Source: Prinia subflava (lineage: Eukaryota > Chordata > Aves > Passeriformes > Cisticolidae). Taken from it: DNA of 64,000 nt. The DNA lies in NCBI RefSeq assembly GCF_021018805.1, contig NC_086254.1, positions 29,449,300 to 29,513,299 of the forward strand, given 5' to 3'. Under the pieces are notes generated by a model. It was given only the letters and a program-made list of their open reading frames with translations. It was not told the DNA's origin and ran no database searches. Positions 1 to 11,697 of the stretch are shown here, in pieces. Numbering within the stretch: the stretch's first letter is position 1; each line of letters opens with the position of its first letter. The translations under genes and the position numbers were made by a program.

Positions 1-559
1 GAACAGCATTTTTAGCTGCAGGCAGAACAGCCCTGCGTGTTTGAGTTGTTTTAGGGGATCTGCCAGCCACTGCTGAGACCTGAGCAGCTCTGTGCTGTTT
101 ATTCCCAAGGAAAGGTGGATTTGCCAGCTCATTCTGTGCTGGGACACAGAAGGGGACACTGTGCTGGGGATGCACGGGGCTGCCCTGTGACTTGTGTGAC
201 TCATGCTGGGGCAGTGGGAGCTGGCTGCTGGAATCTCCAGCCACGCCTGTGCCCTTGGCTGGCTCCACACCCTTTATGTGCTCTCCCCTCTCCAGACACT
301 TCCTGGGGGGATGCTTGCTGCTCCTCTCAGTGAGTGCTGCCTCTCACCCAGGGCTCATATCCTCACAGCAGTCCCTGAACTGGGATGCTGTTGGTGTCCA
401 GGGGTGGTCCCCTGCACTGTGGCATCACATCTCCAGCCTGTGGGTCGTTCTGCTTGAGGAGCTGGAGGCAGCACATGGAGGGCTTGAGAAGCTGTGAACC
501 CTCCTGTCTGGTCACCCTCCCACCTCCCTGCATGTCCCCAGCCTCCCCAGGGTACTCAC
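1..559. other. DUSP15 intron, left edge
   Basis: This stretch lies downstream of the donor at 558-559 (minus strand), so it is DUSP15 intron 4. I looked for the next exon, encoding the IKKHFKEC-type segment, on the minus strand and did not find it. No repeat or RNA gene is recognised. Confidence 0.6.
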
Positions 560-3500
560 ATGTTGGCTTCAGGGGTGTCAGGCAGGGGGATGCGGAGGTA
601 GGTAATGTCCTGGAAGACAGAGTGGGAAGAGGAGAAGCTCAGGCACTGCAGCCAGGGTGTCACACATGGTCAGAGGGGGCTGGCAGTGCCTTTGCTCCTC
701 GCCCACAGCTGCCTTACGGGGTTTTGCTTCCCCCACACAGCATCCCCCCTGCATGGGGATGGGGCCGCGCTCTCCCTGGGATGAAGGGCAGGGCAAGGGG
801 ACACCAGCAACTCATGGGAGGGGTGGGAAATGAGAGGAGTCTGGAGAGCTGGAAATTGTTTCCCGTCAGCGTTCAAGGCCGGGTTATAGTCACAAGACAG
901 CCAGTTTCCCATGCCGGGGGGCCGCCCAGCTCCTCTGGGATCAGTTACCAGGGAGAGGTGTACGTGCCATGGGATGCTCAGAGAGAGAAGGCAGATGCAG
1001 CATGGAAGGAGCTGCAGGAGTCACAGGTTGACATCTGATGCAGGACCCTACCTTCAGCAAGGGCTGGGGGGATTCATGGATCGAAACAATGTGGGTGATC
1101 TTGTTCCGGCTTAGCTGCTCCAGGTCTTTGGCATCTAAAGGATAAAACTAGACATCAACATGTATTCATTTCCTACCCGTCTCTTCCCACAGCGTTCCCA
1201 CCCTGCTTCTACAGCCAGCCAGCACACAGAGCCTTGCTTCAGCAGATCAACTGCATCCCACCCCCACATGCAGCAGTGCAGACACGGGCAAACATGGAAA
1301 CCTGGAATGCCAGTCCCATGATCCCAAACCAGATCCCTTCTCCTTGCTGCTCATGCTGGTTGAACCATTCACACCTGCACAGAAACACTCTGGGTCAGCA
1401 CGTAGTGTCCCTCCTGCCTGTACTTGTCCTCACTTTGGGAGGAGACATGTGCCCTGCCCACACCTCCTTGAGCAGACACACACGTAGCACTGGAACTTGC
1501 TACAGCCTGAGAGAATTGCTTTATCTTGCTTTATCTTGTGAACAACGGAAGTGGAGCTACAACGATTTATATCAACTCTGATTTTCTGTAGAAAACACCT
1601 GAGCTTGTGAGAGCAGTGACTTGCTGCTTTCTGGTCTGTTCTCTCTGCTGCGTGGACAGAAATGGGGTGTCCTTGGCTGTTTGAGGCAATGCCCTGCCTC
1701 TCACCAATGCTTTAGCATTCTGGATGTGATCCTGGCCTCTGATCCAGCAAAGCAGTTGTTGCACAGGAAGGGGAGCGTGCTTGTCTTGCTGAGCAGCTTC
1801 CAAGTGTCTCCCTTTCAAGCCACAACTAGCAGATGCAGCAAGTGTGGCCAGAAAGGAGGGGAAACATTTCCCCATCTCATTCTTTTGGGTTTCTAAACTT
1901 TCACGTAGTATAAAATCTTGGCTCAGGAATCCAGCCCAGGATGTGCTAATGGCATGATGTGAATTTTAATAGGAGTGAGTCTCAAGGGAGATGCTCTGCA
2001 AGGAAGATCTGTGTGAGGAAGAAGATGGGGACCCTTGTGGGGACTCACACACTTGCCACCTTCCCATCTGCCTTGGCAGGTAGTGACAGCAAGTGGTCAC
2101 ACTGGAATCAAGGCTTACCGGTACTGGAAAAGCTTCCAGTTGGATGAAATGTCTGTGAGCTTAATGTTGCAGGCCTAGAATCTTGTCACCCTGGATTGCT
2201 GGGCAGAGTGATGAGGAGTGTTTGGATGGCATCAGGCCTGGGCCCCACAGCAGAGGCTGCTCACAGGATGACCCCTGTTCACCCCCTGATGAACCTGGCA
2301 GCTGGGTGCCCTTGTCCCTCTGCTCCCAGCAAGCCACAGCCCCCCCAGCCCAACCTGAAGTGCTCCATGGGGCACAGGGAGAACAGGGCTGCCACTCGGG
2401 TGACATTTCCTTAGCAATTCACTGCAGTGGTTTTAAACTTCCACAGCACTTACAGCAGGAATCAAGCTGGCAAAGGAGCCACCAGGGAGGCAGGAGTACT
2501 CACAAATGCTGGTTTGTCATGGCAGATGCCAACACTTGATCATTAACTGTGCCCTGACAATGAAAACTCCTTAAAATAGTGACTTGGTGTGAGAAGGGGT
2601 GACTGCCTCTGGGAAATTCCCTCCTGAGGATGGGCAGCCCTCTCTGGCCGTTTCTACAGCCTAAAACTGGGGAGCATTACCCTGAAGTGCCCCAGTCCTG
2701 CTCCCTGGCACCCGTGTGGCACCACCAGCTTCCCTGCTCCTGGCACAGGATCCATATTTCCTCCTTGGCTCCTTTCCCCCATGTATCCCAAGAGCTCAGG
2801 GCAGCTGTTAAATAAGGAAACCATGCAAAGGCAGGGGTGTCTGCCTTGCCCTTCCCACAGTGTCTTCACTCCCACTGCTGCCAACCCAAATTGGGTGACA
2901 GAGCAGAGCAGGCTGTGGGTGCAGGCAGAGCAGTGGGTGCAGGCAGGATGTCAGGCAGTGTTTGCAGGCAGGGAGACACCAGCTCAAGCAAGCCCCACAC
3001 CCCAGCTGGAGAACATCTCTGCAGCAGCTGGGTTCCACTTACCAACGAAGTTCCCAAGGTAGAGGCCAGGAAGGATCTGTGGGACACAAGGGGAAGTGGC
3101 AGTGTGAGCAGACACCTTGTGCTGTGGTACCCACTGTGCTGGCACCCACGCTGGGAAGCAGTGACCTTGGCTGGAGGGGCCAAAGCTCTGCCACTGACAT
3201 GACCATTGCCAGCTAGGGGGTAGGAACGGTGCTGGGGCAGCTGAACCTGTGCATTCCCAGGGCTGCCACTGCCCTGGCATCCAGGATGTGGGGCTGGATG
3301 TAAACCTGGCACTTGCACTCTCATGGCTACTGGGAGCAAAACATGGCTTTTTTATTGCTCCTTTTGTTTATCATCAATTAGTCCTCCATTGGGGTTTATT
3401 ACCTGAGCTCAGCAAGTCACATACACCTTTGTACAGACTTGGACTATACCCGTGACCTCTGGAAGCCCTGCTGCTCGAGGGATGGGAAAGCAACAGGCAC

Positions 3501-4651
3501 AGAAAAGCTTGTAGGGGATGTAGCTGTCCCCCTCCCAGCCCTGAGCTCTGCTCACCTCACACTGCACTGCAGGAAGCCCATTTCTCACAGCCCAGGCACA
3601 GATTGCTCCGGACACCATGCTTTCAGCTCATGTCCCCTGGGAAATTCCACTTCTCACGATGAAAAGATAATTACTTGACAAGGCCTCTGTTAACAGCACT
3701 GCAGATGCAGAAGCAGGACACCTTGCAAACCTTGTCAGCCAGAGCTATTTTATATTCTCCCTCACTCACAGCCTGGGCAGTGAGTTCAATCCTGTATCCA
3801 GCCGGTTCTCTGCCAGTTTCTCCCTGCAGCAATATTTGGTGCCCAGGGCAGGTAGAGGTGATTTTCACCAGCACAGCTGGACTCACACCTGTCTCACTGC
3901 TCACATTTGGAAACGTTTCTCTCAAGTGAACAGCTTAAGGAAGGGTTTGGGTTTTTTTGTGATTCCTGTGATTTTAGATCAATTTCCTATCGACGGGGTG
4001 CCTTTAACTCGCAGCTGCGGCATTGAGAGAAGCGGGTGGGAGAGCGCCAGTTAGCAAGGGCAGCTCCCAAGGGCAGGACACTGAACCGTGAATAAACAGC
4101 ATGTGCCTGTCCCCAGCACCCTGCTGACCCGCTCCTCAGAGGAGAAAACAGGGCAGCACATAAATAAAACAGTGCCCATCCCCTCTGCCCATGATGCTGA
4201 GCCCCACGCACAGCCCAGCCCTGCTGAGCAGGGGGTGTGGGACCACCAGGCTCGGGGTCACACAGGGCTCCCAGTGTGTGCTTGGTGCTAGTTCCTTGGG
4301 ATTAAAGGTGTTGGGAAAAGTTCCCCCCTTCCTTGAAGGAACTCGCTGTGACCCCTGCCCTCCACGCCCCCCTGGGCAGCTGTCAGCTGTCCCAGCGCAG
4401 TGTCCCTGCCTGCTTCACCTCCGGTGTTGCTCTGCCGGCAGATAAACAAACAAACAAACAAACAAGAGCCGAGCCCTGTGCCGGACGCGGTGCCGGCAGG
4501 TGAAACGCCACTTGGCACGGCAGAGGCAGCTGCCAGGTAAGGGTCTCCCACCTCCGGCACCGGACAAGCCGCCCGGGCCCGGCCGAAGTGCAGAGCAGCC
4601 GCCCCAGCGCTCCCCAGCGCTCCCCATTACCTGGCTCATGCCGTTCCCCAT
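560..4651 (-). CDS. DUSP15: DUSP15, dual-specificity phosphatase 15, 5' part (exons 1-4)
   Basis: Minus-strand coding exons: 4631-4651, 3043-3076, 1052-1134 and 560-609, each with GT-AG borders and compatible phases; the gene continues beyond the left edge. About 62 residues are encoded. They begin MGNGMSQ and run through LPGLYLGNF, NKITHI.SIHESPQPLL and DITYLRIP.PDTPE, which match DUSP15/DUSP22 closely. Gly2 in an MGNG start is the N-myristoylation signal of this family. Asp57 in the PDTPE motif corresponds to the general-acid aspartate; the HCxxGxxRS catalytic loop is outside the window. The family is a small atypical dual-specificity phosphatase, plasma-membrane anchored, linked in mammals to oligodendrocyte differentiation. 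The start is fixed by the MGNG motif and its CpG island. No stop or frameshift is seen. The introns (610-1051, 1135-3042, 3077-4630) hold nothing else that I recognise. Confidence 0.9.
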
Positions 4652-5600
4652 GGCCGACGGCGGGCGCCGGGGGTGGGGACGGAGCGCGGGTGTCCTTGTC
4701 CCCAGTGCTGCCGTCCTCCCCGTCCCCGGGCGCAGCTGCCGTCCCCGCTGCCTGGTCGGGTTCTCGTCATGAAGAGCTCGGCTCCCCCGGGATCGCTGCT
4801 CGTTCCCGGCGCGGCGAGGCCGGGCCGGTGGCTGTGCCGGGGCAGAGGGGGCCGCGGCCGCCGTCCTCCGCGGCTCCTGCCGAGGCCCTTCCCCGGCCGC
4901 TCCGGCGCTGCCGCGCACCGGCTGCTGCTGCCTGGCCGGGAGCACACAAAGGAGGAGAAACTCCCCCCCTGCGCCGTGGCGTGGGAGCACGGGGCCGCGC
5001 TGGCTGCTGCCTGTCGCCGCTGCCCGCGGCCGCACAAGGCTGCACTGTTGGGAGAAGAACAAAACCTTTGTCCTGCTCCATCAAGGAAGGTCTGTGCGGC
5101 CGCGCGGCAGCATGCCCACCCCTGCCCACGCCATGCCCACCCCTGCATGCACCATACCTGTCCCTGCCCGGCCCGCAGCGCGTCCACCCCTGCTCGCACT
5201 GTGCCCACCCCTGCCTGCACCGCACCTCCCCCTGCCCTGCCCGCTCCAAGCCCACCCCCGCCCGCGCCCACCTGCAGCCAGGTACCGCAGGATCCCTGCC
5301 CTACCCGGGGGGCTGCAGGAGTGTCCCGGGGACTTGGCAGGGCCGCAGGATGGGCAGTGCCAGCGAGGGGCAGGGCTGACGGGTTCCCCAGCACTGCCTG
5401 TCGTCCCCAGCCCGCAGGGAGGGTCAGGCCGGGGGTCGCGGGGCCGGGACAGGGCGGGGGGATCAGGCCGGGGCCGGGTGGGGGGGCGGGTGCCGAGAGC
5501 GCCCCCTGGCGGCAGCCGCGCGGTTGCCATGGGGACGGGCGCGGGCTCCGGCGCCCTCACGGGCGGGCCGGGGGTCGCGGGTCACGGCCCGGCTCCGAGC
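4400..5600. promoter_or_regulatory. CpG island between DUSP15 and TTLL9 (likely divergent promoter)
   Basis: A dense CpG and GC-rich block covers the first DUSP15 coding exon and about 1 kb upstream of it. In the known gene order DUSP15 (minus) and TTLL9 (plus) are head to head here, so it would be a shared promoter. It also contains degenerate repeats of a CCCACCCCTGC-type unit at about 5115-5275. Long open frames across it on both strands are GC artefacts. The exact transcription start cannot be read from sequence alone. Confidence 0.65.
4441..4466 (+). repeat. (AAAC)n short microsatellite
   Basis: Five to six tandem AAAC units sit just upstream of DUSP15 exon 1 on the downstream (intron) side of its ATG. 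Confidence 0.9.
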
Positions 5601-5800
5601 GGGGCCAGGAGGGCTCCCGGTGGGCTCCCGGCGGGTTCCCGGCTCTGTATCCCAATTCCTGCACATCTCTGGGGCAGCATATTAAGCCCCCTTTGCTCCG
5701 TGTGCAGGTGAGGGCAAGTTTGCCCCTCACTCCCCAAGCCTTCCACCGTGTATGGGGAGTATGGTTGGTATCTGTGGGCAGGTGTAGATGCTACAGGTAT

Positions 5801-5978
5801 AATAGAATTAATTAGGTTAGAAAAGGCTTCTGAAATCATGGGATCCAACCTATGACTGAATACCAAGTTGTCAACCAGACCAGGGTGCCACTCCAGTCTT
5901 TCCTTAAACACCTCCAGGGAGGGTGATTCCACCTCCTCCCTGGGCAGCCCATTCCAGTGTATAAACACCTACGGCCCT
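5801..5978 (-). mobile_element. CR1 LINE 3'-end fragment
   Basis: The plus strand reads as the reverse complement of a CR1 3' end: AATTAGGTTAGAAAAGGC, then ATGGGATCCAACCTATGACTG, and a CTTAAACACCTCCAGGGA.GGTGA stretch ending in TGGGCAGCCCATTCCA. It is 5'-truncated as usual for CR1. Recognition is from memory of the bird consensus. Confidence 0.8.
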
Positions 5979-6049
5979 GTCCTCTCCTGCATCACACTGC
6001 CTGAGCAGGGTGTGATCCCACTGGGAGCCTTAGCCCTCACCAGGCAAGG

Positions 6050-6135
6050 CATTTGAGCAGCTTGCTCTAGTGGAAGGTGTCCGTGCCCATGGAAGGGGGG
6101 GGAATGGGATGAGCTTTTAAGGTCCCTCCCAACCC
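6050..6135 (+). mobile_element. CR1 LINE 3'-end fragment
   Basis: The sense strand carries the CR1 tail motifs TTGAGCAGCTTGCTCTAGTGG, a TGCCCATGGAA stretch and TTTAAGGTCCCTCCCAACCCA. It lies about 70 bp from an oppositely oriented CR1 piece, but the two belong to different parts or subfamilies. Confidence 0.75.
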
Positions 6136-6547
6136 AAACCAGCCCGTGACTGTGGAGGGAGGTTGAGGGTGGTTTGTAACACTGCATTGACCAGCGGTGG
6201 TTCAGGAGTGCAGTGGCTGAGCTGCTGCAGGGTCACTGTGGGCAGCTGCCTGCCCTGGAGAGGAGGATGCTGGCTGCACAGGAAAGCTACAGCAGGAATG
6301 GTGGAACATGGATTGTAAGACTTGCTCTGTTCTAGCTCCCAGTGTTCATGCAGAGAGACAGAAAATTGAAATTGATCCTCTTCTTCCACAAAGAAAAAGC
6401 AGTTCTCGGTGGTATCTATATTCATTCATTTTTCCTCTCAGAATATATGGTGCAGTTGATCCCCAGAAGCTTCTCAAGGGCAATTAAAGCAAGTCATACT
6501 GTGGGTGCATTTGTTGTGCTGAATCTTGTATTTCTCTTTCTACCCAG

Positions 6548-6733
6548 CTGAGTCAGAACAGCTGCTTAGCAAAGGATCTGAAGAGGTTTCGGAAGCAGTT
6601 AGAAAGGGAAGCGGGAAAGCCTGAGGCAAGAAAATGTGCCTTTATTCTGGAGACCCTCAAAATGCCTTCAGAGTACTATTTGTTTGTGAAAGAATTTTGC
6701 AAGAACCCTGGCATCGCTTGGGTTATGAAACTG
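6548..6733 (+). pseudogene. TTLL9: TTLL9 relic: exon with intact frame
   Basis: A 186-bp exon candidate has acceptor TTCTACCCAG and donor GTAAGT, with an open frame of 62 codons. Its product contains [27 protein letters not shown] and KNPGI.W.MK, which match the N-terminal third of tubulin tyrosine ligase-like 9 nearly residue for residue as I remember the mammalian protein. TTLL9 is a TTL-family glutamylase acting on axonemal tubulin. No stop or frameshift is present in this exon. I call it a pseudogene part because neither the upstream exons nor the ATP-grasp core exons could be found, and the other recognisable exon (11495-11697) is broken. If the missing exons exist but escaped me, this would be a real exon. 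Confidence 0.7.
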
Positions 6734-7296
6734 GTAAGTGTGTGCTCTCCCGAGGAAAGTGAGAGATGAATGGATGCCTTCGTTCTTCAGAGGGAGAGGA
6801 AAATACGCAGGAAACCCGCAGGAAGAATTGGGCAGAGCAGGGTAACGTGGAGCAGCTGTGCTCCTGGCCAGGTTCCTGATCAACATGTACCACCAAAACA
6901 CTGCTTCTTGTGTAAGAGTTTACTTCAGCAGCCAAAAGTCAGATCAGTTTATTTGTAGAGCCAAAGTTAACTCAGTGGTGAAGGTAAAAAGTGCAGAGCT
7001 CTGTGTGGAGGAACAGACTGTGCTCCCAGGGGTTCTGGCTGTGGGGTTCTGGCTGTGGGGTTCTGGCTGAGTTCATGCTCTGAAATCTTTCAGTTCAGCT
7101 GCAGGTGTGCAAGAAGGTGGAGGTGTGTGCAGGACAGGTGGCTAATTGGGCTTGTGGTTAAAGAGCATTAGGGCAGCCCCCAAAGATGGAGCTGTGAAAA
7201 CACCTGGTTGGATTTAGGGAAATCCCACTGTGTTAGATGTCAAGTCTGGTGGAATTCCATCCTGAGAATGTGAAGAGATTATGGGAGACTCTGTTA

Positions 7297-7470
7297 TCAC
7301 AGAATCCCAGAATTGTTTGGGTTGGAGGGGATCTTAAAGTTCATCTCATTCTATCCTCCTGCCATGGGCAGAGACAACTTCCACTAGACCAGATTGCTCA
7401 AAGCCCAGTCCAATCTGGCCTTGAGCACTTCCAGGAAGGGATATCCTTTACCAGTCTGGAACACAAGCTG
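7297..7470 (-). mobile_element. CR1 LINE 3'-end fragment
   Basis: The plus strand reads TCACAGAATCCCAGAATTG, TTTGGGTTGGAGGGGATCTT, then a TGCCATGGGCAGAGACA stretch and TTCCACTAGACCAG, the reverse complement of the CR1 tail. Confidence 0.85.
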
Positions 7471-9059
7471 GGGTGAACTTGGCATAAACTTCTCTCTGCC
7501 CTGCTGGTAGAGAGGGGCAACCTTATGCTCTGAGTCATGTTTGTCCCCCAAACCTGGAGCTGTGCTGAGCACCACAGCTTCTACTTTAGCCAGTGATCTG
7601 GGGATTAAGGAAAAATTTTGTTTCCTTTAGAAATTCTGACAATACCATGGGACACTAAGAAATGCCTTGCCTGTGCCAGCGGATTCAAGCCATATAACAA
7701 CCTAAGTGTTGTGCTGTGGTGCATAATTAAAAACACACTCCTGCGAGTGAGCAGTCCCTCTGTTTTGTGCAGCAGGTCTGGTGAGGAGGCTGGGACAGGA
7801 GGATTTGTCTTACCCTTGTGAGAAGTGACTGGGAGGTAATTATGCAAACTAACTCGTGAATTACAACCAGGAGGATAGCAGCTAGTGATTATCTAACTCT
7901 ACAAATGGGAAGTGTTAATTGGCAACAAAACCCTTATATTAAGCTGATTTTATGCCCCACAACCTCAATTAACATGGTAAATAACCAGAACACAGTAAAT
8001 AAGGATATGTGAAAAGCCTGTGATTACTGAAATTTTACCAACAACTTAAATAGATTGTGGCTGACCTCAAAACTTGAAGGCAAGTAAAAATAAACTCCCT
8101 GTTACTCCTTCTGTTGGTCGGTGTTCTGAAGCAGCCCCGTGTTGTGACCTCCTGGGTTGCCCATTCCCACACTCAGAGGCAGCAGAATGTCAGGATGTGC
8201 CCAGGGCCACAACCTGGGGCTGGAGCAAGCTGGACCTGGGCAGCACTGTGGGAGCTCTGCTCCTTGGGTGCCTTATCTAGGCCACTCCTCACCCTCTTAT
8301 ATGCAATGTGCAGCCTAGGCTGTCTTCAGGATTTTTCTGCTCATTTGCCATAGCTCCCCAACATATTTTTTGTCTTTCCTGTTTAATTAAGTTCTTCTGT
8401 AACGTACACAAATTTCAAATGGGACTTAAAATTCCCAACAACATATGTTGCGTTACGTATATTTCTGGAAGCGTGTGACAGAGTTTGTTTATTTGGTGCT
8501 ATGGGACTTCCCCATAGGCTGCCTGCTCTGCCTTTCCTCCAGGAATCCTCCAAACACAAATATGAGGGGGTTTTTGTTGAATCTCCCTGCCCCCATAACC
8601 TTAAATAAACATGCTTGAACACGAGCAGCTGATGAATCAAGTTATGCAGGTCTTGTGCACTGAAATTCTGGAAAACTGCAGGAAATGCTAATGTTAAAGC
8701 CACTAAGTCTGCTCCTCCATCTGTAGGTTGGCAAGTCACAAGGTGGGGGAATGTTCCTGAAAACTGAAATGTATAATTGATTGAAGAAGGTGAGAATGAC
8801 TGTCTTTTCTTTGGGAATATCCAACAGGCATTTTGTTCTTTTGCTCTTTTTTCATGCTCTCCTTCTGCTGGTGCTTGGTCTGTTCTCCCATGCCACCCTC
8901 CTGCCACATTCCTTCACCATTCTCCAGGGTAACAATAAAGGTTTTTATAATGGATTTTCCCAAATGGCTGGATACTTTCTTTGGGATCTGATTTATTACA
9001 CTTTGTGTGCATATTTATATATAAACTTCTAATCTCAGGTACATCTAACACCAGGCAGC

Positions 9060-9125
9060 AACTGGGTTATATTATAATATATATAATATACACACATGTT
9101 TTATAATATATTTATACTATACATT
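9060..9125. repeat. AT-rich (TATA/ATAT) low-complexity patch
   Basis: Alternating TATA and ATAT runs with a short CACACA stretch. Nothing else is supported. Confidence 0.8.
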
Positions 9126-9140
9126 CTTTAGTTGGTCCTG

Positions 9141-9210
9141 CACAGGGCCAGGAGTTGGACTTAGATTCTTATAGATCCCTTTCAATTCTGGATTTTCTAT
9201 GATTCCAGCA
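9141..9210 (+). mobile_element. CR1 LINE 3'-end fragment
   Basis: Contains CAGGGCCAGGAGTTGGACTT, then a CCCTTTCAATTCTGGAT stretch and TTCTATGATTC, the sense-strand CR1 tail with its terminal ATTCTATG-type octamer. Confidence 0.7.
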
Positions 9211-9787
9211 GGGTAAGAAAAGGACTGTGCAGTTCTACTGCTTGGTATTAGATGCATCAGATAAACCTTGTCACTTCCAACTCCTGCAAACACCTACAGG
9301 ACTCGGCTGGCCTGTCGCTGCTGCTGTCACCCTGTCTCTCTCCAGTCCTTTTTCTCTGGAAAACTGATGTCACCAGATCACTGGAAATGTCAGTCTGACA
9401 AATGAGCTCGGAACAAAGCTGAAATGTCACTCCTGGTTTTACTTTTAGTGGTTGAATTTTGGCAGCCTTTCTTCTTCCTTGGGTTCACAGAATGTAAGGA
9501 CAGGGTGATTCACGGGAGAGAACAATTTGATTTTCAACATGTCACACTTGCTGCTGTATTGAGTTTGATAGCTTTCATTTGATTAACACATCTTCCCAAA
9601 AGGTATGCCACCCCAATTCGATGGGTTTAGGAGACAGAAAAATCTATCAGTTCTCTCTATGAAAGTTCAGCACTCACTGAACTTGCTCTAAATGATCAAA
9701 AGCCTTTCTAGAGTGCAGGTGCAGCAGGCTGCCATGGGTGAGGGTGTGCCAAGGTTTGGAGACATGGTGACGTGAAGATCTTGTTCC

Positions 9788-9860
9788 AAGTCCCCTGCCA
9801 TGGGCAGGGACATCTTCTACTAGAGCAATTGCTCCAAACCCCATCCAACAGAAGTGTACA
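9788..9860 (-). mobile_element. CR1 LINE fragment
   Basis: The plus strand reads CCTGCCATGGGCAGGGACAT, CTTCTACTAGAGCAATTGC and TCCAAACCCCATCCAACA, the reverse complement of an internal part of the CR1 tail. Both ends are eroded. Confidence 0.7.
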
Positions 9861-11494
9861 GCTGTTTTGATTATTTTCTATAAAAATATAAAAATAAAAC
9901 AAAGTGAAAACATAAGAGAAAGAACAATAAAGGTGAAAGGAAAAATATCACCAGCTATGGATCTGGAATGAGATCTGATCATTGCAGTTTCAATGTCTGT
10001 TGTCTGCATGATGGTCACAATCTTCATCCATTAGGAGCCCACACACAACAAAGCCTTCCACGGGTTATATGTGTTCAGTCTTAGGGGAAATGCCCTTCCT
10101 TGGAGGGGTTTTATTTACACTTTCACATGCAGTTGTGCCTCATCTGGAGGGAAGAAATTGGCATGACAAAAATCATCAGCCCACCTCTGCAGGGTCTGCT
10201 TCTTATCAGCCTTTTCCCTTATCTGACGCAATAACACTTTGTTGGAGTGGATTATCTGGGAAACAGTAGATGGAAGCACTCAACCAATTTGTCTAAGCAA
10301 ACTTTGGTTTATCACAATAGGGCATTCACAGCTTTTCTGGGCAGCTTGTGCCAGTGCCTCACCTTAAAGTACAGCACTAGCTCAGGGCAATTGTTCTTTC
10401 CTTTTCCATTACTTGTTGATTACTTCTGATTTTTACTATTTTTGGTCAGATAGCATCATGCAGTGTTGGATTTCAGCTCAGGTGGCTGAAAACTGGGAAA
10501 ACAGTTGGGGACAGACAGGGAAAATAATTAATTGTCGCTGAGGCACAGAGGACTGTCAGCGTGAGAATTGCATGTTTGCTTATTCAGTGTCTGTTTGTCT
10601 TGGATCTTTATCTCTGTTTCAGCCCAGATGTTCCTCTCACAAACATGGCAGCACAAAAGCCTGCACCTGACTGATCCTGGCCAGGGAGGGGACATGCTGC
10701 CTGCAGGCTATTCCAGGCTGCTTGCTGTGGGACCTCTGGCAGGTGCAGGTGTGCTGACCTTGCCGTGCCGGCTGCCACGTGTGCTGCAGCCACTTGACTG
10801 TGCTGCCTCTTCTCCTGACACACAGCCAGGTGATTTCCTTGGTGGCAGCTTTAGGCGTGAGTCTGGGCCAGACTTTTGCTTTAATGTCGCTTTGTGCATC
10901 TATAAGGTGGCTCTTTTTTACTTGAGACTCAATAATGTTCTGGTTAGTGCACTCCTGAGAGGTAGATGTAGCTTAGCCCTTCGCTTCTCAGACCTCAGAG
11001 GCACAGCAAGGCTGGCATTGCTGCACACAGCTGTCACTGCTAAGCTGCTTCTCTCAAGAGGTAGCAGCTGAGAGAGACAGAGAGGAAGGAAGGAAAAAAA
11101 AATGGGTTCTCAGATTCCTCATGAATCTGAGAATGGTGTTTGAGCATAAAGGGGAATGGTATTGAATATCCCATTTTATAGGCTGCTCCCTCCTATAAAT
11201 CTCTCTTGTCAGTAGGGAGAGTTTTTGCAGTACCCTGATAGCAGAGAGGATGTTGACTGCTGCTGGGGAACTTCTGATGGAGACCTGGGCACAGTTTTCT
11301 CCTGTAGGTGTACAGCAGTTCAGCCTGGAGAACTTAACTGCTGAGTGCACTTGGTGGCCCAAACCTTCTGGTCTCTGGCCTTTTACTCAGAATTCTTGCT
11401 AGGCTGTGGAGATTATGACTGAAAACAAATCACATGAACTAAATGTGTGGTCATCTGTTGGGAATGACTTTGTGTAATTGTTTGGATGTCTCAG

Positions 11495-11697
11495 GGCTGC
11501 AGGTTGGTGATCGAGCAACTTGGGCAGTGCTCGAGTCCCAAGTGTGGGGCAGGGCCAGTGGAGGTTCTTGTTGTGGATATGGACAAGCACTTTCATCCAG
11601 TGTTCAGAAGGGGATTAGCAGTGACAAATGCTACTTTGAGCTCCTGGGCTGTGACATCCCAACCCATCAGGATCTGAAACCCTCAATGTGTTATTGA
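11495..11697 (+). pseudogene. TTLL9: TTLL9 relic: frameshifted exon with early stop
   Basis: After acceptor TTTGGATGTCTCAG, the first frame reads GCRLVIEQLGQ, then K.GAGPVEVL and VDMDKHF. This lines up with the TTLL9 segment GCKWTLQRFRQ, K.GPEAVETL, RDIDNIF as I remember it. Homology then continues in a different frame as SVQKGISSDKCYFELLGCD and HQDLKP, matching SVQK..ISDK.CFEL.GYD and QDLKP. Between the two frames there is a small net deletion near 11600. After QDLKP the family's invariant WLLEVN is replaced by SMCY and a TGA stop (11695-11697), with no plausible donor. Frameshift, loss of the ATP-grasp WLLEVN motif and early stop together indicate a non-functional exon. Confidence 0.75.

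Larger units (their letters stand above)
6734..11494. other. Gene-free stretch between the two TTLL9 relics
   Basis: This would be TTLL9 intron. I searched the plus strand for the family motifs SQGKGIFLF, ENPYLIGGRKFDLR and DDQYVHLTN and found none. It contains three CR1 pieces and an AT-rich patch. A 174-codon minus-strand frame (8383-8907) resembles nothing I know. Confidence 0.55.

Noticed and set aside
4588..5815. Frames of 200-380 codons in the DUSP15 CpG island
   Set aside because: GC-rich DNA is poor in stop codons. The frames have no domain and no conservation that I recognise, and overlap on both strands.
8383..8907. Minus-strand frame of 174 codons
   Set aside because: No family match, no CpG island, AT-rich intronic setting and mixed composition; likely chance.
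9028..9060. AGGTACATC after an AG, reading RYI as in the TTLL9 RYIENPYL motif
   Set aside because: Three residues only, and the next codon is a stop; not above chance.
10335..10372. Possible CR1 scrap (GGGCAGCTTGTGCCAGTGCCTCACC-like)
   Set aside because: Too short and without the flanking CR1 tail motifs to be called.
10568..11071. Plus-strand frame of 167 codons, with a faint FLSQTW..LHLT likeness to the TTLL9 segment before GCKW
   Set aside because: Only a few residues match and the spacing is wrong. An acceptor-like TCTCTGTTTCAG precedes it, so a decayed exon is conceivable but not supported.
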